Part shown: one piece after another, positions 36,666 to 48,653 of the stretch | How the letters are laid out: each line of letters begins with the position of its first letter | Position numbering within the stretch: position 1 is the stretch's first letter | NCBI GenBank assembly: GCA_030268105.1 | Contig: BSDZ01000101.1 | Location: forward strand, 2,697,001-2,761,000 | Length of the DNA: 64,000 bases | From: Volvox africanus | Taxonomy: Eukaryota; Chlorophyta; Chlorophyceae; Chlamydomonadales; Volvocaceae | Reading direction: 5' to 3' | Notes under the pieces: model-generated | Databases searched by the model: none | What the model saw: only the letters and a program-made list of their open reading frames with translations | Told to the model about the DNA's origin: nothing | Program-made: the position numbers and the translations under genes

Positions 36666-37581
36666 CTTACAAACTCTAACTACGAATGATACCAAGATTC
36701 CTGGATGTTAGGCGAGTTGTATGACCTAATCATGCAATGTCAACTCCAACCCCACTGTGTGACTTCAAATCTACTTCGCATTTCGGCCTGGATCGCCATC
36801 ATGGCGTTCACTAAAATATTCGTAAAGCACAATGTAAACGAAATAATAAATCCGTTAAATCGACTTAACCGAATTGATGAGCAATTTGTACGTTAGCCGT
36901 ACTACGATTGATAATTTACTCTATCCATCTCAGCTCGTGGGATATCATATTAATAGTCATTAAGTATATGTCATTGAGCTTGAACCATTTATCGGAACTA
37001 ATTGTCAAGCAGCGGAGGAGATGCAGCCTGAAACCCTGTAGATAGATGGGTCAGCAATACATATGCGCCTTTTACAAAAACGCTCGACGCTGCAATGATC
37101 ATGTTTCGTAGATGGTATGAAGTAAACTATCGACATCTTCAGCTCTGATGGAGATAGCCGGCGGCAGCGTTTATGCGGCCTCTCAAGCCACCACTAACGT
37201 TTCCGCCAAGTCTTCTGGCGGGAGCCCAGGCACTGAGCCAGCTCGCAGAGCAATAGTAAACTAAGCGAACCCTGACGATGCTGCATATACAGACACAATA
37301 AAACGATCTCAAAATCTAGCAGGGGCGGAGTAGCCTAACAGGCGCCACGACGGGGTATGTAAGTGGATCGCATGTTGTGGGTCGGCAGGACGGTAATGAC
37401 ACGCCGTGACAACGGTTCGTACAGTTACCTGATTGAGGGTGACCCCTGATCCAATGAATCTCAAGAGCGCCCCTGAGGGACGTCATAGTTTCGAGTCAGA
37501 GAATAACATTGGAAAGAACAGAATTATGTACCTCACTGTAACGTGTTTAGGAGGCTGCCCATTTTTATGTGTCCCAGGCCT

Positions 37582-38191
37582 TCACAATTCGTCCACGTGT
37601 CTTGCAGAGTTTTGCATCGCTTTCCGTGCGCTACTGTCCAGGTCGCTGTCCAGGTGCTCGAGGCCCCGATATGTTGTGACCGCGCTCATGTACGGATTGG
37701 AGGTTTGTACATGTGTACCGAAAAAACATCACGCCGGGAACACATACACACACATCATCATAATCACGCGTTTGGGGACAGACAGCAGGAGTCCGCCCAT
37801 GAAGAGGCGCTGGCCATTCTTATCCTGGTAACGAACCCTCACATAAATGGCGCCACCACGGATTCCCCCAAACAGCATAACCAAGGAAGACCTACGACAA
37901 GAAAACGAGATGGAGTCCCGTCTTAGCCCATCATGTCCATTCTCATAAAAACACACGGTACTCGAGTGGCGCTTCGCTGACAGATGAACGTCTTTCAGCG
38001 CATGCGCACAGAACAGATTGCACATCACGGCGGTAGAGAGAACTTACGAGGGCAGGGGCGATGTAGGGCACAGATTTTTATGGGACAACCCCTAGCCACC
38101 AAGTTTACATCTGGGTGAAAAGGGGGATCGTGCGACAGTGAGGAACTTTGAGGCCGTGCAAGATGACGCTCATCAGCCGTTCCTCGTCCAT
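37582..38191 (-). CDS. Predicted small protein of unknown function, three exons, 109 aa
   Basis: Exons: 38109-38191, 37748-37891, 37582-37684. The phases join exactly (83 + 144 + 103 = 330 nt including stop). The donors are GTAAAC and GTATGT; the acceptors are GTCGTAG and ATGAG, the last being weak, and the second intron is only about 63 nt. The product begins MDEERLMSVILHG, has a hydrophobic/Gly centre (SSLVMLFGGIRGGAIYVRV), a basic stretch, and an acidic C-terminus with EHLDSDLDSSARKAMQNSA. I recognise no family. The frame is open upstream of the chosen ATG, so the start is uncertain, but SNARE gene C ends 368 bp away, leaving little room for more exons. It lies between genes C and NPF, all on the minus strand. 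Confidence 0.4.
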
Positions 38192-38558
38192 GCGTCTGCT
38201 GCTAGCTACGCATACCCCGCATACGCTCCCCTCTCCCCACCCTGCACACACGACCACCCAATACTTCGCACGAGCGCAATTAGTAAATTCTAAAACGACT
38301 CACCACATGGAGCAGTAATAGCGTTGTTAAAACCCTCAGCTCCTTCCTTCCTACTCCCTCCTTCAAACGCTCCTTCTCCTCCTCTTCATCCCATCCACCC
38401 GCACATGCGCCAAGCCCGCTTCGTCCACGCCCGCCCAACCTGCCGCTGCCTGGACTAATCCACCGCAGCTGATGTCAGGGTTGTCGAGCGAGCCGCTAAA
38501 ACGCCCAGGAATCCGAACCATGTCACGCTCGCTACACTTAGAAGGATCTGGACAGCCT

Positions 38559-40596
38559 TCACTTGCCGTGCTTCAAGCAGTTCCCACCGGAGAAGCAGAC
38601 AAGCAGGAAGATGATCACGGCCAGCAAGATCACCGCGAAGGCGACGACGATCTTCATCTTGCAGTTCTGCAGCCACATCTTCCGACGCAGCTGGCGACCT
38701 GACCGCTGGAAGCGGTCCGCCTGTGTGTGCGTGCAGGGTAGCGGCGGCAAGTATAAGCATTATGCGGAGAGACGAGTTTATCCTAGCTGTTGGACTTGAT
38801 CTACCGATCAAGGCTGTAATCCAATACGCAAGGGGGAAGAGAAGCAGATGCAGATGCCCATACTTCTATCCCTTTACGTTAACACGAGAATAGAAATGGC
38901 CTGGTTATGCATAAAATCACAAATATGCGATTGCAAAGATGGGGAGCGCCCCACAAGACGCCATCAATAGACCATGACACGTGCCGATGCCAAATCACCA
39001 GCACTAAGCCTCGACAACACTGAAGCCCCTCAGGAACCAAAGCCCTGATCCTCGTAATGGTCCAGATACAGCCTCAGCCTCGGAGCTACCTTTCAGTGAG
39101 CCTGAAGACGACTCTCAGATAGACGACTCACCCTGCAGCAACCACTCCTAGGCCCTTCCTGCTTGTCCTCATACTCGCAGGCCCGCAAGCTGGAGCCCGC
39201 TCCTCCTTCAGCAACACTCTAATCGCCAGCCCAACTAAAAATGTTGAGACAAAAGATACAAACACCACGTCGGGAGGTTGGAGGAGACTCGCACAGCACC
39301 TCGCATCACGTGCCAGGACGTGCATTACGTAAATCTCACCTCGTTCATTAGGTTCTCCGTCTTATCCGTCAGCAACTCGAGCTTCTCACCACGTGCCAGG
39401 ACCTTCTCGATGTTCTCCGTCATGATCCCCTTGACCTCGTCCACCTTGCATAATGGGAAAAGGGGAAAAAAGAAAACGCAAAAGGCAGGAGATATAACCT
39501 ACAGGAAGCAAGATGATGGACCTTGCCATTACAAAATACGAGTCACGAGAAATGACTTTAAAGCACCACAGGAATGGGCTGCTTAATGCGGGGAGTTTAT
39601 CCTCGTGCCGTTGATGACCCGCAACTTCGAGCTGGAGAGTATAACGAAGGCTATGCCAATGCACCGTAAAATGAACCCCGTGGAATTTTTCGTGCAGACG
39701 GAGAGATGCCGTTCACGCCACGTTTGACTCGGGTATCCCAACATGAGGCTCCCGAGGCCACCGACTCGCACAGCATTCGGTCTTCTTTTCAGGCGAACAT
39801 ATTGAACTTCGCAGCTCGACAACACACGCAGGAACCCCAATACTTCTCGCTGGGCCGTCTATATCCCCATGGTACATTGTACTAAGGACGTTCGACGGTA
39901 TGCTAATTGCGCAAAGGATTCCACGATCCTGACCGACACGCAAGTAGTCCCCCACCCTACAATAAAATGTGTCACGGTAACACCTGTCCCCCCGGTCCTT
40001 GAGACTGTCCCTCCTTGCCACAAACCTTTTTCTGCACGGATGCAACTTTCGAATATTCCTCTGGGTATTGTGTAGCATGCTCCATCATTTGCTTTAGTTG
40101 CTTGCTGCACGAACACGTGTAGCGCGTCCGGTATTAGTATTCCAAGGGCATCTCCAGGGCATAATATACGAAACCCACCCAAAGGATGAGTTCAGGGCGC
40201 CCTCCTTTGCCCCTTGCGCCTTGTCAGCATACTTCATGCTGAACTCGCTGGCCATCTTGTCCAAGAAAGCTGACGGAATGGCTCGCCCGTAAGCTTCATC
40301 GGCCACAACAAGATATGCTGCGCAATTTCAACGAGATCAGCGTCGCAGTCATTCGGGGAACTGGAAACGGAAACCCCAACCCATCAACAATCGCCTTGAA
40401 TAGTATTTCACTTACTGAAGCCGGCACGGTTGAGGAAGTTGAATGTGTGACCGTCTACATTAAATGTAAACTTGCCCTCGTTCTTGCCGGCTTTTTCCAA
40501 GTAATCTTTAGCTACCGCACCGAAATTGCCCGAGAACGCTGCATACTCAGCAATCGTTACCGTGCCTTGCGAAACACTGCTGTAAATAAGCGGCAT
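38559..40596 (-). CDS. VAMP72-like longin R-SNARE, gene C (221 aa)
   Basis: Exons: 40416-40596, 40179-40317, 40026-40104, 39340-39444, 38559-38720. Lengths of 181, 139, 79, 105 and 162 nt match gene B exactly. The longin domain starts [19 protein letters not shown]; the SNARE helix includes [20 protein letters not shown] with the ionic-layer Arg intact (codon 39391-39393). The tail anchor is [20 protein letters not shown], ending NCLKHGK. It is closer to gene A than to gene B: both have [14 protein letters not shown] in exon 3 and [14 protein letters not shown] in exon 4. A and C therefore look like the more recent duplicates, although B and A are adjacent. Confidence 0.94.
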
Positions 40597-41231
40597 TTTC
40601 GTTTTCCTGCGACCGCGGCTACCGCTTCCGACAGCCTAAACAGTCTTCTGTAAAGAAGTAGGTACGTGGTCCCTGCTTACAATTTGTTGAGATGGGGTTC
40701 TACAAATGACTCAACAATTTTGCTGATATAAGCTTCAAAGACTGTCCGCGCAAGCAAACTAAATGGGAGCAGAGCGGTCAACACAAAGATATGCACCGGA
40801 ACGCTGCTATAATCACGTTCAAGGACATAATGTCTTTGTTGCTATAGTAGGTAGCCTATAATATGTTAGGACTTGTTTGTTTTTGACGTTCTTTTTCCAA
40901 ATATTGTCGTACAAAGAACTTACCAGCATCCAGGCCTCCTACATCCGCTAATAGCGTATCTACCTGCACAAAATCTATTATTGTAATGTAATTTAAGCAT
41001 CTAAATATTTGCACAACCTGAACCCTTGGATAACCTTAGCCTTTGGAGAGCAGTAGTAACCAAGTCGTACAAACGGACATTGCAACGGCCTCCCCGGGGA
41101 AGCTGGGAATCTGCCGATTTTCCAGATTTGGACACTACGCATGACAACTGATGGACATCTATACATTAATAGGGGCTCCAAAGTGGGTTTCAAAGAGCGT
41201 CAAACTCTTGTCGGCATCCGGCCCCGTCGCA

Positions 41232-41568
41232 TCAGCCCATCTTCGCCTTCGTCCTGGACTGCAGGACTGACGCGGCGGCCCCGGATGCTGTCAAGGTTTT
41301 GTCCCTCTTTGGAACACTCTGAAAAGCCCGTTGAAAGGACAGGGCGGTGCCGGCAGTGTCACAAGATGATACATTCGCTTCCTCCACCGACCCCGACTCA
41401 CGGACTGTCTTGAGGTAGCGGCGACGTGGCGTTGTGGCGCCGTCATAACCAGCGGCAGCAGCGGTACCACTCCCAAAATCACCTTGACGGTTGTGGCAAC
41501 CGTCAGAGCGGCTTCACCCCCGGGTGGTACCGCCACAGCGGGTGCGGCAGTAGCACCCAGGGGCGCTA
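41232..41568 (-). CDS. Two 3' exons of an unresolved gene with a membrane-span-like segment
   Basis: Exon 41402-41568 reads VAPLGATAAPAVAVPPGG, then a hydrophobic run (VKVILGVVPLLPLVMTA) and basic QRHVAATSR. It ends at a good donor (GTGAGTCG). Exon 41232-41318 joins it in phase 0 and ends at a stop after SRTKAKMG. Possible upstream exons around 41.66-42.4 kb (for instance the run DLAPRPDWKDVIRDLQAVVD near 41.86-41.92 kb) could not be linked in phase. The Pro/Ala stretch, span and basic tail resemble the juxtamembrane exon of the receptor kinase at 9.7 kb. This could be a truncated relative, but no kinase motif follows. Confidence 0.35.
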
Positions 41569-42559
41569 CTGCCTAACTAGATCATGCATGTTTTTGTTAC
41601 TTAGCGATACGCAAAGTTACACATGGGTTGGCTACTTCATTGATATACGGCAGTTACTTCACTCAGAGAAACAACACTCCAGCAATCAAACGGGCGCCTG
41701 CCCGCTGCACAGTTGCCCAGTTTATGGTTAATGCGTCATGCGTTGGAAGCAATTGCCCATCAACGGTTGAAACAGTTGGTGGTCTGGGGGCTGGAGGCAG
41801 AACCCAGATCACCCGGAACCCAATAACCGTCATCTGCAAACCGCCAACAATCAATCAACAACGGCCTGAAGATCCCGAATTACATCTTTCCAATCGGGCC
41901 TGGGAGCAAGGTCAACATGCAGAGCCGCTGTTACCACCAAGATGATGTCGGAGATCATCATGACGACGGCTCCGAAACCGAATATCTGTACACGTACACG
42001 TACATACACGTACCCAATGCCATTACAGTACCCGCAAGATCCTGAGTTGCGGCCCATCCCTGGATTGGCGCGGTCTCTATATAATGCTGCAATTCAAACG
42101 CTTGTTTGTGACCCTAATCCCACTGGGACATTTTGGGGGGGGGAATAGTTGCGGAGGAAAACTGAAATGAGGGTGCGGATGGCGAGGGTGATGACGCTGG
42201 CGTTGGCAGCGACGGTGGTGAAGCAGTATGTAGGGAGATGGAGCGGAGGCAGGGGCTGGGCGGGGTGCGACAGCTGCAGCGTCCCCCACGTCAGCGTTGA
42301 CCGGCGGTAGGTCCTTGTGGGACCTAACATGGGGTGCTTTGGGGAATCGGGACGAAGGTGGCTGAGTTGGTGGTAGGCTGAGCGAAAGGGAGAGGGGGAC
42401 CGGGGCTTACACGACATGGGTTGTTTGTTGCCCATTTGTAGGCCTTGCTAGCTGGCTAGGGCCCGGCAGCCTACGGCAGCGAACTCAGGTACTAGGCCCA
42501 GAACCATCTTCCTGAATGTTAACACAGCTGCCTGGATGTTACCATTAACATACAACTAC

Positions 42560-42835
42560 ACACACTTGCCTGATCATCAGCCAGGACACCGACCGGGGTA
42601 TCACTGGAACCTTGACGACCACCTGGTGATTAAGTTAAATTTTTTCGTGTGTGTGCGCGTGTGCGTGTTTCCATCCGTGTACTTGTGTTATGTTACTCAT
42701 TGAAAGTAAGACCCTTGCAGTTCTTGCGCAAGCACAAGGATGGAAACACGAAAAATTAACTAAATCACCAGGTTGTCTTCAAGGCTCCAGTAATACCCCG
42801 GTCGGTATCCTGGCTGATGATCACGGTAAGTATCG
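42560..42835. ncRNA. Long imperfect foldback, candidate small-RNA precursor or foldback element
   Basis: The left arm begins at about 42571 (TGATCATCAGCCAGGA) and the right arm ends at about 42823 as its complement. The pairing continues through GACCGGGGTAT, CACCTGGTGATT, TTTTTCGTG and TTTCCATCC, giving about 105-110 paired positions per arm and a central loop of about 30-40 nt. The left arm has an extra GT-rich bulge of about 17 nt (42648-42665). There is no coding explanation. Green-algal miRNA precursors are often long foldbacks, so this is a candidate; a palindromic mobile element is the alternative. Confidence 0.5.
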
Positions 42836-44679
42836 CTAGGTGCAACTACTATTCAGCAAGGGCGTCCGGGGGTTGCTTGATCATGGCACTGTTAACTTCA
42901 CTGCGCTTAATGCATGCTAGTAGATAGGAGACAGTCTATAAATACTAAAACATTTTAGGCGGAGGTTTCTCTCAAAATCTTAACACTTATATTATATGGA
43001 AGGCTTGCGCATTGCTTGTAGGCTGGTGCATGGTGCCTGCTGCATGGGCACTCTACACGAGTAGAGAAAAGGTAATCTTCTACCTTCTACCTGAATATGC
43101 CAATCTTAAATACTATTAGCTCGGATTCTTATTCCGATGTCTCCAAATCAAATCGATGCAGTACGGCAGCGCCTGCCAATATCTCCATGTCGTACGTAAT
43201 AAACTTTATCTACCCGCATAATAGAATTGCGTGCGTTCAAGTGGCGCTCGTCTAGTTGTTGAAAAATCTGCCTCCATAGGAAGGACCATAGGAAGGACGA
43301 ATATTGCTGAAATGTACTGAGTAGCTCGCGAGGTAGCGTTAACTTCCGTATATCGTATCCATTCATGATCTCCTTACAAAAAGATCTACGTAGCTAGGAA
43401 CTACTGCCTATCGAATAATACAAATCATCATTGATTTCATAAAGCCGGACAGAACAGGACAATGAATACATCCACATAAATGTCAATGTTATATATTTCC
43501 ACAGAAAGGCGGGGAATAGTACTGAATGCATAGAGGACTCATGTCACATGCATCGAGTGCATGCAGTCGTGCGTCATCACACTTCTATATTGGTGCGCGC
43601 GTGCGTCCGTCGATATGCCCGTCCGGAGTCAACATTTATTCAGGCCATGCTGTCGCGTCCATTAGCAACACTGGTTACCATTACCATTACCAACGATGGC
43701 TAGCAACGAACAGTCCGTCGGCAGTTATGTATACATGTATCTATCTCCCGGCTTGCACGAACTAACTGTCTGGAATCAAGTAGTCACAGTTCGTTGGAGA
43801 TCCACGCTACACTTGTCCTGTTAGCTCGTACAAGCAACTAACAATCAATTTTTATTACGTCCTCTTTGTTTGGTACTATTATAATTCCCATTTAACACTA
43901 CTACTGGCACGCACGTTTCGAGGACGACTGCCTTTATTTATATTCCACACATGAGACCAGATCAGAGATCAGAAAACATCAGAGAGATCACAGCATGCTT
44001 CTGGCGGTCCGCACAATTTCGTATCGATCGATCCCACCCTAGCAGGCATGTCCGTCCGTCCCTCCATCCGTCGTCTCCTTCTCCATCCCTTCCACTATGT
44101 TTCTCCCACTCTGTAGTCCTGTATGTCCTCCAGCCAGGCCCCAGCCGGCCTTCCTACTCGCTCCTCCCCGCCCTCCTCGATCGATCCCTTGCTTCTGTCA
44201 TCGTTCTTCCCTCATTCGAACACAAATTCCTCCCAAATCATCATTTCCTGACAGCACAAAGCCGCTGTGCGTATAGTTGTCACAATTGATAAGCGGACCC
44301 TAATTAAAGTACCCGCCGATAAGGCCCCGATGTGCGGGACATACGGGCAAACACCCCCCCTTGTTGACCAACAACTAACCGAACGACGCAGCACGCATGC
44401 AGGTCGCCAAATAAAGGGCAATACGTACGTCAAGTACTACCTCTGTCGCAACAGCACATATATCTGACCACGATGGCGGCATGAACGAACGAACTCGTCA
44501 CGTACGTGCGCATGCCGCGCATGTTACCTGTGCGCAATAAAAAAAGTACATATGTAATAAGGAAATCCAAGGAACGAAAGTAATATATTCTCTAAGAATA
44601 ACGTACGTAGTGCGTGCATACATACGTAAGCACATACGTAGGTACGATATTTCATGTACTCTACCTGCTCGATACCAAT

Positions 44680-44782
44680 GTTGTATCTCTGTTGTGTCGG
44701 CCAACAAAGGCCCGATCGGAAGGATGACCATCTGTGGTTCAGGATCCTTTGACACTGCCCGTAGATACCCCAGGATACTACA
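44680..44782 (+). repeat. Dispersed repeat, copy 1
   Basis: It begins GTTGTATCTCTG, contains GGCCCGATCGGA and ends TAGATACCCCAGGATACTACA. The same three blocks, in the same order and spacing, occur at 59353-59458. Similarity between the blocks is weaker. Probably an old mobile fragment. Confidence 0.5.
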
Positions 44783-45536
44783 GTACTACATACTAGGTAC
44801 GATATTTCATGTACGATATTTCATGACTTTTCGTTCCCGGCTCTCTCTCCCAAATGGTAGATGATAGATGATAGACGTCACAAGCATGCAAGACCAGCGA
44901 ACAAAGCAAGGAGCAATAAAAATTTCCCTCCTGCCGCCAGGCATATTTACCAACATGGCATGCACATGCAGCATAATAGCAGGCGGCTCGGTCTGCCATT
45001 TACAGCTTGGGCAGCAGCCTGTTGCGTGCTATGTAAAAGAAAATGCAACATTAACACTAATAGTATGCAGCACTCCGTACGTAGATAGCAACTGCTAGGT
45101 ACTACCGCTACATACCGCTACTGCTCCATTGTTCGTCATCCAGCTACTTAGCCAGTCATGCATAGATGCACGCATCGCAGGAAGAGGAGAACTGACCACC
45201 ACATGCTGCGACTTATTTTGTCCTCATCATTCGGTGTATGTAAATGGTTATGTTACTGCTGCTACTGCTACTGCTACAGCCACATAAACAACAACAGTCA
45301 TGCATGTCGTCCACAGTGTAACTCCTACCTGAAGTCATGATTAGATAATTACACATATACGTACTGAGCAAGCGAACACTTTTTAATCACGTCTACTATG
45401 CATAAAAATCGGCAGGCATTTAAATTATCTGGTTCATTTAAACGACTCGGCACCATCCTATCCATCCTACCCCAGGCAACCATAAGGCACGGACGGCCAT
45501 CCAGCAGATCAGAAAGATCCTGCTGCTGCTGCGGGC

Positions 45537-45567
45537 GATACACGGCTACTGGCCGCAGCCGTGTATC
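45537..45567. repeat. Hairpin with 11-bp perfect arms
   Basis: GATACACGGCT, a 9-nt loop, then AGCCGTGTATC. It lies in the spacer downstream of the giant gene. No U-tract follows that would suggest a defined terminator. Confidence 0.7.
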
Positions 45568-46520
45568 ATTCATTCATTCATTCATCCCCCTACGTACGTA
45601 ACCCCACCCCCATCATGCCTGCATGCATGCTTGCATGTTTGTTTGTTTTTTTATCCATTATCATCAGCCACCCAGGCATGCACGGCTACTGCAGCGATGA
45701 ATAGTTAGAAAGATAGGCCGCGGCGGCGGCGACGTGCACCAGATTGATAGATACAACGTTTTAATGTATTTATCGCCATTCTAGGATTGATAGATGCACG
45801 GGTGCCAGCGACGCCACCATGCGTATCATCAATGATGATGACGATGATAATAGTTTTATTATTGTCCATCCAGCCAGTTATTGTTGACGGCATTGTTAGG
45901 ATGGACACGTTCATTTTCAATAGACGGTAGTCGGTTAATCGCTCCATCTTCATCAGTGCGGTACGGCGGTGGATAAAAAAGCGACTTCGTTCAACACCTG
46001 ACCGGTTATGTCGGTTATGCCGGGGTCCATCTATCGATTTTTCCATTCATTCTACACCGCACCAAAACACGGTCACTAAGCTCACATACAAACATACACA
46101 CTTACGACATACGCAAATGCGCATCGCGTCAAGGCCATGTTGTCCCAACTACCGACAGTTTCAGGCTAATCAGGTCTGACAGCAGCAATCAGAACTCACA
46201 AGGCCTATTTGTCAGACCTAATCAGAGACTTAATTGCCCCTTAATCAGCCCCGGCAGTGGTTGGCAGGGATGCGCACGCAATCAATCATCCAGCAAGTAC
46301 TTGATAGGCGACAAATATCCTGTGTCTGTGTTCACGGACATACAGCAGGTTGCTTATAATTATTATAAATTATTGAAGCTCCGAAACCAGTCACCGATGG
46401 CGACCAGCTGGGGGGACAAGTCATCATCAGGCGTGGGAATGAGTCCAATCGCCAACAACCGATGATCAACTACTACTATGATCAACTACTACTTGCATGT
46501 CTCATCGTATCACGTAATAA

Positions 46521-48621
46521 TCATCTGAGATCAGGAAGAAGATCTGCCCCGTAATCCAGCGTCAGCGGGTGGGACGCCAGCAGGGCCTTACTGACACCAT
46601 TGCAACGAGACCCTCGTCGTTCGAAATTTGCACTGCCGCCAACGCGATAGGTGGCGTGATGGTGATGGTACTGCTGCTGCTGCTGCTCCTGCTGTATCGT
46701 GCACCCCATCGAAAGCCGCTCCGGAGGTAAGGCCCGAGAATCTACAACCATCATCGCCGGAAGAACCAAACGAACCCCGTCGAGCTGCGCCACTGCAGAT
46801 CCAGAAAGCGGCGTCGATAGCTTCGGTAGCAACTGACCGCCGCCACCGCCGCCGCCGCCAACGTCACTAATGGCGCTGACACCTTCCTGCATCGCTCCGC
46901 CTGAAAGATACTCCATTGGCAGCAGGACCATGGCCGGAGCCGAAGCCGCGGTAGCGGCAATCGAAGAATCAGCGGCGCCGCTGCCGCCGCCGTCACCGGC
47001 GTCGGTGCCGCGGGACAGCTCAGCCGCCGCCTTGAAAATCTCATTGCTTACTACAGCATATCCCGGTGGTACTGCATAAGGCTGTATCGGCGGCGATGGT
47101 AGTGCTGGCGGCCGCGGCCACTTTGACCATGCCGTTGCCGGGCCTCGCAACAGTGGCGGCGGCGGCGATGGCGGTGGCGGCGGCATCGGCATCGGCATCG
47201 GCAACGGTTCCCATGACGTCAGATCCGGCATCGGCACATTCAGTACCTCCGCCTCGCCGGCGACGGAGGCAGCAGACTGTACGATTCCCGGATCTGCCAC
47301 TGCGGGGTAGATGACCTTACTCTCAAACCCTGATGTGTATAGCATATTTTCCCCCTGCTCCCCCTCGCAACTTCGCTCCCCCTCGCGACTTCGCTCATCA
47401 TGCTGCTTCTGCTGCAGTTGCCGATAGTATTGTGCCTCAATATGCTGGTGCTGATGCCGTAGAGCGTCCTCCTGATGCCGTACTTGCTGCAGTACGTTTA
47501 CCAACTCTTGTTGCAGCAGCTGCAGCTGTAGCCGCTGCTGTTGCTGATGCACGGGACCAGTGCTGCTCACAGACCATGACACCTCCGGCTGGTCGTCCCC
47601 GGCTGTCCTGTGCGCCCTTTGCTGCTGCTGCAGCATCTCCTCCTCTTGCTCTAGCTGTTGAGTCTCCAGCTGACATCTCAGTTTCTGAAGCTCCAGCATC
47701 TGCCCCTGGAGCTCCTTCAGCTGCTTGTCATGAACCTCCGCATTGTCATCAGCTGCCACCGGCGTGGCAACACTGGTGATGCCACCGTTTTGTCCTACAA
47801 ACGTGGCGTCGGCGGCCGCTGCCGGAACCACCGTCGACGCCTTTCGCAGAATATTCCAGGGAGGGTGGCTGATGTGCGAATACTGCGCTAATGTTGATGG
47901 CCGCTCGCCTGTGACATCGGCGTCGGCGGCAGCAATGCTGACATCAGCGCCAACGGCAGTAGCGGTTCCTGTTAATGATGTCAATCTATGATGCGAGAAT
48001 CGGTTAGGTTCTTCACTGTCGGCCCGATGCGACGCCGATGCAATGGCGGGGTCAGCAGCGGCGGTACCGGAGGCGGCGATGGCGGCGCTCTCGCTAGCGG
48101 CGTCATCGTTGGGAATGTCATGGATAGCGAACGTCATGGAGGCGCCAGTGACGTCTCGTGACGGTGACGGCGACGCCGACGGTCTGCCGCCGCCGCCGCC
48201 GGGTGGACTGGATGGGAGTTAGGCCATGGGTTGACGGCGAATCAACGACCACAATTAGCAAGTAATTAGGAGAAAAACACAAAAATAATTGTTTCTCTTA
48301 TCCGAAGCACAAACAAACAACATAAGGGGAGTCATTACTCGTTAAATATGCCGTACCTCGTTTCGAAAACTACTCACCGGACAGACCGAAGGATGGAGCC
48401 CAAAATCCGTGCCGGGTTAACCAGCCGGAATGGACCCCCTCGTGAAGTTGACGTCGAGAGGGGAGAACCCATTCTGCCCGCCGCCGCCACCGTCGGAACT
48501 ACTACCGCTCCCGACGCCAGCGCCGGCGCTTTTGAAGCAGCTGCTGCCGCTCCGGAACCGCCTCTAACATTACTTTTCACCTCTTGCTGTTCCTGCTGTT
48601 GCTGTTGCTTCATCGTCGCCG

Positions 48622-48653
<32 letters not shown>

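Larger units (their letters stand above)
42836..46520. other. Spacer 3' of the giant gene
   Basis: No gene is supported. It is rich in TACGTA/GTACGG words and short microsatellites (CATT near 45568-45585, GCATGCATGC near 45620). It holds one copy of a dispersed repeat (44680-44782) and two small hairpins: 45537-45567 (GATACACGGCT arms) and 46172-46219 (AGGTCTGACA arms). Part of it must be the 3' untranslated region of the giant gene. Confidence 0.45.
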
